Of a DNA stretch of 64,000 bases, positions 30,891 to 42,614 are shown piece by piece (position 1 is the first letter of the stretch; the number at the start of each line of letters is the position of its first letter). The notes under the pieces were generated by a model, which saw only the letters and a list, made by a program, of their open reading frames with translations, did no database searches and was not told the origin of the DNA. The DNA comes from Strigamia acuminata. Its lineage: Eukaryota > Arthropoda > Chilopoda > Geophilomorpha > Linotaeniidae. A program made the translations under genes and the position numbers. The DNA lies in contig OX442319.1 of the NCBI GenBank assembly GCA_949358305.1, forward strand, positions 13,578,001 through 13,642,000. The letters are read 5' to 3'.

Positions 30891-33800
30891 GATAGTCGAT
30901 GACCCGTTCCCGGACTTTGACTCGTACGACTCGTATTCGAGATGTATTCGAGATGTATTCGAATCGTATTCGAGTCGCATTCGAGATGGTCGATGATTTC
31001 CACTCGCTCGTATACGCGTTGTATACGAGCTCGTATTTTGATCGTAATCGTAAACGAATCGTTTACAAGTCGTATACAAGTTGTATACGACGTGTATACA
31101 CCTCGTATACGAACGAAGTTTGGAAAATCCACCGGATACTTACTACGACATGAAAACACATAGTAGTCACATACGTCTTATTTGGAAATTGTGTTTTCAC
31201 AAACTTCGTTCGTATACGAGGTGTATACACGTCGTATACGACTTGTATACGACTTGTAAACGATTCGTTTACGATTACGATCAAAATACGAGCTCGTATA
31301 CAACGCGTATACGAGCGAGTGGAAATCATCGACCATCTCGAATACGACTCGAATTCGATTCGAATACGATTCGAATTCGATTCGAATACGAATACGATCA
31401 AAATACGAACTCGTAACAACTCGAATACGAGATAGTCGATGACCCGTTCCCGGACTTTGACTCGTACGACTCGTATTCGAGATGTATTCGAGATGTATTC
31501 GAATCGTATTCGAGTCGCATTCGAGATGGTCGATGATTTCCACTCGCTCGTATACGCGTTGTATACGAGCTCGTATTTTGATCGTAATCGTAAACGAATC
31601 GTTTACAAGTCGTATACAAGTCGTATACGACGTGTATACACCTCGTATACGAACGAAGTTTGGAAAATCCACCGGATACTTACTACGACATGAAAACACA
31701 TAGTAGTCACATACGTCTTATTTGGAAATTGTGTTTTCACAAACTTCGTTCGTATACGAGGTGTATACATGTCGTATACGACTTGTATACGACTTGTAAA
31801 CGATTCGTTTACGATTACGATCAAAATACGAGCTCGTATACAACGCGTATACGAGCGAGTGGAAATCATCGACCATCTCGAATACGACTCGAATTCGATT
31901 CGAATACGATTCGAATTCGATTCGAATACGAATACGATCAAAATACGAACTCGTAACAACTCGAATACGAGATAGTCGATGACCCGTTCCCGGACTTTGA
32001 CTCGTACGACTCGTATTCGAGATGTATTCGAGATGTATTCGAATCGTATTCGAGTCGCATTCGAGATGGTCGATGATTTCCACTCGCTCGTATACGCGTT
32101 GTATACGAGCTCGTATTTTGATCGTAATCGTAAACGAATCGTTTACAAGTCGTATACAAGTCGTATACGACGTGTATACACCTCGTATACGAACGAAGTT
32201 TGGAAAATCCACCGGATACTTACTACGACATGAAAACACATAGTAGTCACATACGTCTTATTTGGAAATTGTGTTTTCACAAACTTCGTTCGTATACGAG
32301 GTGTATACACGTCGTATACGACTTGTATACGACTTGTAAACGATTCGTTTACGATTACGATCAAAATACGAGCTCGTATACAACGCGTATACGAGCGAGT
32401 GGAAATCATCGACCATCTCGAATACGACTCGAATTCGATTCGAATACGATTCGAATTCGATTCGAATACGAATACGATCAAAATACGAACTCGTAACAAC
32501 TCGAATACGAGATAGTCGATGACCCGTTCCCGGACTTTGACTCGTACGACTCGTATTCGAGATGTATTCGAGATGTATTCGAATCGTATTCGAGTCGCAT
32601 TCGAGATGGTCGATGATTTCCACTCGCTCGTATACGCGTTGTATACGAGCTCGTATTTTGATCGTAATCGTAAACGAATCGTTTACAAGTCGTATACAAG
32701 TTGTATACGACGTGTATACACCTCGTATACGAACGAAGTTTGGAAAATCCACCGGATACTTACTACGACATGAAAACACATAGTAGTCACATACGTCTTA
32801 TTTGGAAATTGTGTTTTCACAAACTTCGTTCGTATACGAGGTGTATACACGTCGTATACGACTTGTATACGACTTGTAAACGATTCGTTTACGATTACGA
32901 TCAAAATACGAGCTCGTATACAACGCGTATACGAGCGAGTGGAAATCATCGACCATCTCGAATACGACTCGAATTCGATTCGAATACGATTCGAATTCGA
33001 TTCGAATACGAATACGATCAAAATACGAACTCGTAACAACTCGAATACGAGATAGTCGATGACCCGTTCCCGGACTTTGACTCGTACGACTCGTATTCGA
33101 GATGTATTCGAGATGTATTCGAATCGTATTCGAGTCGCATTCGAGATGGTCGATGATTTCCACTCGCTCGTATACGCGTTGTATACGAGCTCGTATTTTG
33201 ATCGTAATCGTAAACGAATCGTTTACAAGTCGTATACAAGTCGTATACGACGTGTATACACCTCGTATACGAACGAAGTTTGGAAAATCCACCGGATACT
33301 TACTACGACATGAAAACACATAGTAGTCACATACGTCTTATTTGGAAATTGTGTTTTCACAAACTTCGTTCGTATACGAGGTGTATACATGTCGTATACG
33401 ACTTGTATACGACTTGTAAACGATTCGTTTACGATTACGATCAAAATACGAGCTCGTATACAACGCGTATACGAGCGAGTGGAAATCATCGACCATCTCG
33501 AATACGACTCGAATTCGATTCGAATACGATTCGAATTCGATTCGAATACGAATACGATCAAAATACGAACTCGTAACAACTCGAATACGAGATAGTCGAT
33601 GACCCGTTCCCGGACTTTGACTCGTACGACTCGTATTCGAGATGTATTCGAGATGTATTCGAATCGTATTCGAGTCGCATTCGAGATGGTCGATGATTTC
33701 CACTCGCTCGTATACGCGTTGTATACGAGCTCGTATTTTGATCGTAATCGTAAACGAATCGTTTACAAGTCGTATACAAGTCGTATACGACGTGTATACA

Positions 33801-34670
33801 CCTCGTATACGAACGAAGTTTGGAAAATCCACCGGATACTTACTACGACATGAAAACACATAGTAGTCACATACGTCTTATTTGGAAATTGTGTTTTCAC
33901 AAACTTCGTTCGTATACGAGGTGTATACACGTCGTATACGACTTGTATACGACTTGTAAACGATTCGTTTACGATTACGATCAAAATACGAGCTCGTATA
34001 CAACGCGTATACGAGCGAGTGGAAATCATCGACCATCTCGAATACGACTCGAATTCGATTCGAATACGATTCGAATTCGATTCGAATACGAATACGATCA
34101 AAATACGAACTCGTAACAACTCGAATACGAGATAGTCGATGACCCGTTCCCGGACTTTGACTCGTACGACTCGTATTCGAGATGTATTCGAGATGTATTC
34201 GAATCGTATTCGAGTCGCATTCGAGATGGTCGATGATTTCCACTCGCTCGTATACGCGTTGTATACGAGCTCGTATTTTGATCGTAATCGTAAACGAATC
34301 GTTTACAAGTCGTATACAAGTCGTATACGACGTGTATACACCTCGTATACGAACGAAGTTTGGAAAATCCACCGGATACTTACTACGACATGAAAACACA
34401 TAGTAGTCACATACGTCTTATTTGGAAATTGTGTTTTCACAAACTTCGTTCGTATACGAGGTGTATACACGTCGTATACGACTTGTATACGACTTGTAAA
34501 CGATTCGTTTACGATTACGATCAAAATACGAGCTCGTATACAACGCGTATACGAGCGAGTGGAAATCATCGACCATCTCGAATGCGACTCGAATACGATT
34601 CGAATACATCTCGAATACATCTCGAATACGAGTCGTACGAGTCAAAGTCCGGGAACGGGTCATCGACTAT
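30891..34670. repeat. 540-bp satellite array, 7 units (copy 1)
   Basis: Seven head-to-tail units of exactly 540 bp (starts at 30891, 31431, 31971, 32511, 33051, 33591, 34131). Each unit is itself a foldback: about 170-bp arms rich in TCGTATACGA-type words around an AT-richer loop of about 100 bp. Very CpG-rich and low complexity (TCG, CGA, GTATAC). The last unit ends in the mirrored start of the right arm. Confidence 0.9.
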
Positions 34671-36620
34671 CTCGTACTCGACTCGAAAACGAGTCGAATA
34701 CGAATTCGCATTCGACTCGAAAACGAGGCGAATACGATTTTGCGTTGAAGAAGGGCAAAATTCGCATTCGACTCGAAAACGAGTCGAATACGATTTCGCG
34801 TTGAAGAAGGGCAAAATTCGTACTCGACTCGAAAACGAGTCGAATACGATTTCGCGTTGAAGAAGGGCAAAATTCGAACTCGACTCGAAAACGAGTCGAA
34901 TACGATTTCGCGTTGAAGAAGGGCAAAATTCGCATTCGACTCGAAAACGAGTCGAATACGATTTCGCGTTGAAGAAGGGCAAAATTCGTACTCGACTCGA
35001 AAACGAGTCGAATACGAATTCGCATTCGACTCGAAAACGAGTCGAATACGATTTCGCGTTGAAGAAGGGCAAAATTCGTACTCGACTCGAAAACGAGTCG
35101 AATACGATTTCGCGTTGAAGAAGGGCAAAATTCGCATTCGACTCGAAAGCGAGTCGAATACGATTTCGCGTTGAAGAAGGGAAAAATTCGCATTCGACTC
35201 GAAAGCGAGTCGAATACGATTTCGCGTTGAAGAAGGGCAAAACTCGTATTCGATTCGAAAGCGAATCGAATACAATTTTGCGTTGAAAAAGGACAAAAAT
35301 CGTATTCGATTCGCTTTCGAATCGAATACGAGTTTTGTCCTTTTTCAACGCTTGGGAAAAGGACTCGAATGCGCCTCCACGTTGCAATGCGCATTTGTGT
35401 AAACGATGATGGAATCCCCTGCTTAAATACTGGCTATCGCGTCACGTAACAGCAACGTGCCACGTCACGTAATTGCAACGTGCCGCGCTATGCCACACAA
35501 TGTGCCGCCGCGATAGGCCATTGAACCCGAATGTGTGTGATGCGAAACGCGCGAGTACGCGCGCGGAGAACGCGCGGCAATGCTAGCAACAGGAGCGCAA
35601 CTGCCCAAGAAATTGCTCAACAATAAAAGGCACGTGGAAGCACGTGCCTGAAACAATAGGCACTTCAAATAAAGTTATTGTTAAAAAACGGGCTTGAAAA
35701 CCAACAATTACACAATAATTAAGGGGCAAGAAATGAACTTTGCTGCAATGCAAAGTTCTCAAAATACAGAGAAATGAAAGTTACACTTGTATAAAGAATT
35801 GACAATGTTTGAAACCAATAAAAACTACAAAAACACACTTGTAAAAAACCCAAAACAACCCCCAGAATGAATTATTTGACTCAAATTAACCCTAAAACGG
35901 TCTTGGAGGTCGTGCAGACGACAGAGAACGGATCGGAAGGTTGCTAAAACCTGACACCAAAACTAGCTATGGGACAGCTAGTTAGAAAACAGCTTTTTCA
36001 TCAATCATGAACGCTGAAAACCTCACCCAGGGGTAGAAAATGATGGAGAGAACGTTTTCGCCATCTAAAACGGTCTAAAACGGGTCTAAAATGCCTAAAC
36101 CGGCGCCTGGAACGTGGCGCAGTTGTTGGGTCAAATATTGTCAAAAATCAGTGGAAATTTGTCAAATACTGGCAAAAATCTGCTGAAATTTGTCCAAAAT
36201 TGCCAAATTTTGGCGCAAGTTACGTGAGGTTTGCGCGCATCCAACTATGACGAAAAATCCATGCGTGTGCACGCGCGATTTACTGGCGCGTTGGAAGCGT
36301 TAAAATAAATTTTTCCAATATCTAACACAATTTGCACCGAATTATGGCAATTTTTGACAAATTTACATGGATTTTTGCCAGTATTTGACAAATTTCTACG
36401 GATTTTTGACAATATTTGACAAATTCCAGACAAATTTCAGACAAATTTCAATTAATTTTAGAAATTTTATGAGAAATTTCAGCAAATGTTTGAGGATTGA
36501 GGAAATCTTCTGAAATTTGTCAAATATAGGCAAAAATCTTCTGAAATTTGTCAAATACAGGCAAAAATCTGCTGAAATTTGTCAAAAATTGCCCAAATTC
36601 CGTGCAAGTTTTGCAAGTTT
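34671..36620 (-). repeat. Right inverted arm of the foldback
   Basis: Reverse-complement counterpart of the left arm, including its own 56-bp hairpin array (about 34680-35330) and the mirrored promoter-like block. Copy 2: 49747-51696. Confidence 0.85.
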
Positions 36621-39600
36621 TGCGCGCATCAAATCGTACGCGCGTCTATACTATTGCACGAGCGCATTGACGCGTGATGAACACCGACCACGTTTACGAA
36701 GTGAATTCGAGCTACAAAAGTATCGAGTCGCCATTCTATGATGGAAAAAAAAAATTAAGTGTAAACAAACAAAATAAAAACTTTAATATACAAGAAACGT
36801 ACAATTCCACTCAACTTTGTTTCAAATTTTATTTATTGGATCATTGAAAATAAACAGTAGTGTTGTGCACTGTACGCTTAAGTGTATACCGGCGATGCGT
36901 TGTTTTGTGGTGGGGATTTGCCTCGATAATTGATCTTTTCTCTTTGTTTGCAATATTTTTTTGGCCTTTTTTGTTGATTTTTCGGTTTGAAATTGTTTTT
37001 TTCCGGTGTAATTTAAGTGGTGGAAGGTTGTTGGCGTGTGTTGAGGGTAATTTTGGCGGTTTTTGGGTCGGGATTTGGGGTTTGATGCAGCGGATAGCGC
37101 ATGCGAATCGCCGTCGACCGTAGCATTAGCAATTGCAACGTGCCGCGCTATGCCACACAATGTGCCGCCGCGATAGGCCATCGAATCCGAATGTGTGTGA
37201 TGCGAAACGCGAGTACGCGCGCGGAGAACGCGCGGCAATGCTAGCAACAGGAGCGCAACTGCCCAAGAAATTGCTCAACAATAAAAGGCACGTGGAAGCA
37301 CGTGCCTGAAACAATAGGCACTTCAAATAAAGTTATTGTTAAAAAACGGGCTTGAAAACCAACAATTACACAATAATTAAGGGGCAAGAAATGAACTTTG
37401 CTGCAATGCAAAGTTCTCAAAATACAGAGAAATGAAAGTTACACTTGTATAAAGAATTGACAATGTTTGAAACCAATAAAAACTACAAAAACACACTTGT
37501 AAAAAACCCAAAACAACCCCCAGAATGAATTATTTGACTCAAATTAACCCTAAAACGGTCTTGGAGGTCGTGCAGACGACAGAGAACGGATCGGAAGGTT
37601 GCTAAAACCTGACGCCAAAACTAGCAATGGGACAGCTAGTTAGAAAACAGCTTTTTCATCAATCATGAACGCTGAAAACCTCACCCAGGGGTAGAAAATG
37701 ATGGAGAGAACGTTTTCGCCATCTAAAACGGTCTAAAACGGGTCTAAAATGCCTAAACCGGCGCCTGGAACGTGGCGCAGTTGTTGGGTCAAATATTGTC
37801 AAAAATCAGTGGAAATTTGTCAAATACTGGCAAAAATCTGCTGAAATTTGTCCAAAATTGCCAAATTTTGGCGCAAGTTACGTGAGGTTTGCGCGCATCC
37901 AACTATGACGAAAAATCCATGCGTGTGCACGCGCGATTTACTGGCGCGTTGGAAGCGTTAAAATAAATTTTTCCAATATCTAACACAATTTGCACCGAAT
38001 TATGGCAATTTTTGACAAATTTACATGGATTTTTGCCAGTATTTGACAAATTTCCACGGATTTTTGACAATATTTGACAAATTCCAGACAAATTTCAGAC
38101 AAATTTCAATTAATTTTAGAAATTTTATGAGAAATTTCAGCAAATGTTTGAGGATTGAGGAAATCTTCTGAAATTTGTCAAATATAGGCAAAAATCTTCT
38201 GAAATTTGTCAAATACAGGCAAAAATCTGCTGAAATTTGTCAAAAATTGCCCAAATTCCGTGCAAGTTTTGCAAGTTTTGCGCGCATCAAATCGTACGCG
38301 CGCCTATACTATTGCACGAGCGCATTGACGCGTGATGAACACCGACCACGTTTACGAAGTGAATTCGAGCTACAAAAGTATCGAGTCGCCATTCTATGAT
38401 GGAAAAAAAAAATTAAGTGTAAACAAACAAAATAAAAACTTTAATATACAAGAAACGTACAATTCCACTCAACTTTGTTTCAAATTTTATTTATTGGATC
38501 ATTGAAAATAAACAGTAGTGTTGTGCACTGTACGCTTAAGTGTATACCGGCGATGCGTTGTTTTGTGGTGGGGATTTGCCTCGATAATTGATCTTTTCTC
38601 TTTGTTTGCAATATTTTTTTGGCCTTTTTTGTTGATTTTTCGGTTTGAAATTGTTTTTTTCCGGTGTAATTTAAGTGGTGGAAGGTTGTTGGCGTGTGTT
38701 GAGGGTAATTTTGGCGGTTTTTGGGTCGGGATTTGGGGTTTGATGCAGCGGATAGCGCATGCGAATCGCCGTCGACCGTAGCATTAGCAATTGCAACGTG
38801 CCGCGCTATGCCACACAATGTGCCGCCGCGATAGGCCATCGAATCCGAATGTGTGTGATGCGAAACGCGAGTACGCGCGCGGAGAACGCGCGGCAATGCT
38901 AGCAACAGGAGCGCAACTGCCCAAGAAATTGCTCAACAATAAAAGGCACGTGGAAGCACGTGCCTGAAACAATAGGCACTTCAAATAAAGTTATTGTTAA
39001 AAAACGGGCTTGAAAACCAACAATTACACAATAATTAAGGGGCAAGAAATGAACTTTGCTGCAATGCAAAGTTCTCAAAATACAGAGAAATGAAAGTTAC
39101 ACTTGTATAAAGAATTGACAATGTTTGAAACCAATAAAAACTACAAAAACACACTTGTAAAAAACCCAAAACAACCCCCAGAATGAATTATTTGACTCAA
39201 ATTAACCCTAAAACGGTCTTGGAGGTCGTGCAGACGACAGAGAACGGATCGGAAGGTTGCTAAAACCTGACGCCAAAACTAGCAATGGGACAGCTAGTTA
39301 GAAAACAGCTTTTTCATCAATCATGAACGCTGAAAACCTCACCCAGGGGTAGAAAATGATGGAGAGAACGTTTTCGCCATCTAAAACGGTCTAAAACGGG
39401 TCTAAAATGCCTAAACCGGCGCCTGGAACGTGGCGCAGTTGTTGGGTCAAATATTGTCAAAAATCAGTGGAAATTTGTCAAATACTGGCAAAAATCTGCT
39501 GAAATTTGTCCAAAATTGCCAAATTTTGGCGCAAGTTACGTGAGGTTTGCGCGCATCCAACTATGACGAAAAATCCATGCGTGTGCACGCGCGATTTACT

Positions 39601-40476
39601 GGCGCGTTGGAAGCGTTAAAATAAATTTTTCCAATATCTAACACAATTTGCACCGAATTATGGCAATTTTTGACAAATTTACATGGATTTTTGCCAGTAT
39701 TTGACAAATTTCCACGGATTTTTGACAATATTTGACAAATTCCAGACAAATTTCAGACAAATTTCAATTAATTTTAGAAATTTTATGAGAAATTTCAGCA
39801 AATGTTTGAGGATTGAGGAAATCTTCTGAAATTTGTCAAATATAGGCAAAAATCTTCTGAAATTTGTCAAATACAGGCAAAAATCTGCTGAAATTTGTCA
39901 AAAATTGCCCAAATTCCGTGCAAGTTTTGCAAGTTTTGCGCGCATCAAATCGTATGCGCGCCTATACTATTGCACGAGCGCATTGACGCGTGATGAACAC
40001 CGACCACGTTTACGAAGTGAATTCGAGCTACAAAAGTATCGAGTCGCCATTCTATGATGGAAAAAAAAAATTAAGTGTAAACAAACAAAATAAAAACTTT
40101 AATATACAAGAAACGTACAATTCCACTCAACTTTGTTTCAAATTTTATTTATTGGATCATTGAAAATAAACAGTAGTGTTGTGCACTGTACGCTTAAGTG
40201 TATACCGGCGATGCGTTGTTTTGTGGTGGGGATTTGCCTCGATAATTGATCTTTTCTCTTTGTTTGCAATATTTTTTTGGCCTTTTTTGTTGATTTTTCG
40301 GTTTGAAATTGTTTTTTTCCGGTGTAATTTAAGTGGTGGAAGGTTGTTGGCGTGTGTTGAGGGTAATTTTGGCGGTTTTTGGGTCGGGATTAGTGTTTTC
40401 TGCGATTTTTTATCGGTATTTGGGGTTTGATGCAGCGGATAGCGCATGCGAATCGCCGTCGACCGTAGCATTAGCA
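35471..40476 (-). repeat. 1,658-bp tandem repeat, three units (copy 1)
   Basis: Unit starts marked by AATTGCAACGTGCCGCGC at 35471, 37131 and 38789. The first unit is the outer part of the right arm; the later ones repeat it plus a segment including GATCATTGAAAATAAACAG. Unit 3 has a 27-bp insertion near 40391. All frames inside recur identically and look non-coding. Confidence 0.85.
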
Positions 40477-40933
40477 AGTGCGCGCGCAAGTTAAATGTGT
40501 ACAGGACTGTGAGAAAATAAAACGTGTGTGGAAGAGTAAATGTTCTTTGGTGATCGCCATGAGTTCGTACTTTGTCGTGGGCGCGAAATGTGTGTGATAT
40601 ATATGCTACTATGCGTGATGTAGCGCCGTCAGCGCGTTTCAGCACGCGATGTAGCGCCCTGAGCGCGTCCAAATGCGTACAGGTGTTCGACAGATGTGCC
40701 AGGGCTTCACGTGCATACGCGAAACATAAACATGAAGAAAACAGAAAAAACCGTTGTGTGTGATGTTTATAAAGACACATTACACAAAGAATACTACTCT
40801 TCATACAAAAAGCAATAAACTTTATACATATTGCAATAAACTTACAAAATGGTAAAAATAAAATACTGGAAAACATGGCCTTGAATAATAGTGGAAAACA
40901 TGGCGTACTGCCTTGAATACCCCCTTGAATACG

Positions 40934-41962
40934 TCGCACCGCATCATCTCGCCTCACTTCTCGTCTTGGAAATAAATAAACGCCCCGGCGTTTATTCGAG
41001 GCAATGTCCAACTTGGGCTTTCATTCGCGCCTCACATCCCGCCTTGGTAATAAATAAACGCCCCGGCGTTTATTCGAGGCACATCACCCACACCTCCCCG
41101 GCGTTCAAACGAGTAGCTGCGCGTATTTGACCCCGGTTTTTATTCTTTCAAATTGTCGTGTGTTTTCAAAGTTCTTAATTTGTTCAAAAACAAACAAAAT
41201 GGCTATTTGTTGATTTTTAATTGATTTTATCGATTTCTGTTCGTTTTTTGCTGGTTTTTAATCGATTTTTCTGTATTTTTGATCAATTTTTGCCAATTGT
41301 AATCGTTATTTGTCATTCTGAATTGATTATTGTCAGGTTTCAGTCGATTTTTGTCGATTTCTGATCAATGTTTATACATTTCTTATCATTTTGTGTAGAT
41401 TTCTGTTGAATTTTAATCATATTTCTTCGTTTTTATTCAATTTTTGTCCCATGCTCCGCGATCAGTTCGAATAATTGACACCATACTGTGCTTTTACTCA
41501 TATTCAAGATGGCGTCGCAAACTCAAGGTCGAATTCCGCTGAATTCATTTATTGCGACTGTTTGCGCTCCATACATGCGAAAAGGATTATGGGAAAAATC
41601 CTCAATGCAGGTCATTTTGGTGTCAAATGAGCGAGGAAGGCTGGAGATAAGGAAAATTGGTGAAATTTCAAAAAAAAGCTAAACAATCAAAATTTACATG
41701 AAGCTCAATTTTTCTAACTGGAAATGCATGTATCGTCAATTTCGGGATATTTTAGGGGTGAAATTGACTGGGAAGGGACCCCCACATTCCCCATGCGTCA
41801 ACGCGCGCGTTGACGAAATTCAAATCCAGGTTTTCACACAGCCCCACGTTATTTTCGGGTTCCAATTGCCGTATTGCCGTATTGCCTCAAATAAACGCCG
41901 GGGCGTTTATTAATTTTCATTAATTTTCCAGACCGGAAATGAGGCGAGGTGATGCGGTACGA
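40934..41962. mobile_element. Nested inverted-repeat element inside copy 1
   Basis: Left TCGCACCGCATCATCTCGCC mirrors right TCGTACCGCATCACCTCGCC, and the match continues to a palindrome AATAAACGCC-CC-GGCGTTTATT near both ends. This gives inverted ends of about 70 bp and a body of about 1.03 kb. The palindrome occurs twice on the left (about 40976, 41053) and once on the right (about 41887). No transposase. Copy 2: 54352-55380. Confidence 0.7.
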
Positions 41963-42560
41963 TGCAAAATTGCGAGATGTAGTTTGCTTTATTTGTTAAA
42001 ACAAATTAGGCGTCACTAATTCACCTGTATTAGGGTTTCAATGTGTGAAATTTCAAAATTTATCGGTTCCGTCAAAACGCCATTGAAAAGTTACATTTTT
42101 ATAACGTTTCAATGATGAAAACGGCCATTTTTGATGAAAAACAGCCATTTTTTATAGAAAAAACGACGAAGAAAGCCATTTTCACTATGAAAAATGGCTG
42201 AAAATGACCATTTTGACGAAAAACGGCCATTTTTACTACGAAAAATGGCTAAAAATGCCACTTGAGTGAGTGCAAGTACATTTGGTGATGTACTATCGCG
42301 AGCGCGCGCGTTTTTGTGCAGTACAATGTGCTGATTAAACCAACAGCATTATAGAGTGATTACATTGTTCATTTGTGTTTTTAAGTTACAAAATGGTACA
42401 AAATCATAAAATAAACTTGTAAAGTGCAATTTCTGCGGATTGATCAAAATCCGCAAAATCCGCCGCAAAATTGCGAACAGGGGATCAGCATATAGGCAGC
42501 CGTAATGTTAAAAATGGGGTCCCTTTCGCACTCCGCAAAATCCGCATGCGCGCCATAAGG

Positions 42561-42614
42561 TTAAGCACTCCAGAAGCGTGTGTCGCACGCGTCGGCGCGC
42601 CGCTAAAAACATAT
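42561..42614. other. 54-bp spacer between giant element copies
   Basis: Begins with the TTAA duplication of copy 1 and ends ATAT directly before copy 2. It contains CGTCGGCGCGCCG-type GC-rich sequence and no feature beyond that. Confidence 0.8.

Larger units (their letters stand above)
27539..42560. mobile_element. Giant foldback element, copy 1 (piggyBac-type TTAA flanks)
   Basis: 15,022 bp starting CCTTTTCGCG and ending CGCCATAAGG, directly flanked by TTAA at 27535-27538 and 42561-42564. The ends (CCTTTTCGCG and, inverted, CCTTATGGCG) match at 8 of 10 bases, and subterminal TCCGC(G/A)AAATCCGCA motifs recur at both ends. Copy 2 begins and ends at exactly the same bases, which fixes the boundaries. 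TTAA duplication and CCYT termini are features of piggyBac superfamily elements. I find no transposase or other recognisable protein gene, so it is probably non-autonomous. Order inside: left region, left arm, 540-bp array, right arm, 1,658-bp repeats, nested element, right region. Confidence 0.85.

Noticed and set aside
30194-35394. Arg/Ser/Phe-rich frames of 84-273 codons on both strands in the foldback
   Set aside because: Produced by stop-free 56-bp and 540-bp repeats; the same DNA is open in several frames at once.
28997-36620. CRISPR-like array
   Set aside because: Repeats are contiguous without unique spacers, and the context is an animal genome.
40157-41011. 284-codon minus-strand frame, repeated at 53575-54429
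   Set aside because: Starts at TTG, crosses the 1,658-bp unit boundary and the nested element end, and shows no domain. Identity in both copies follows from the duplication.
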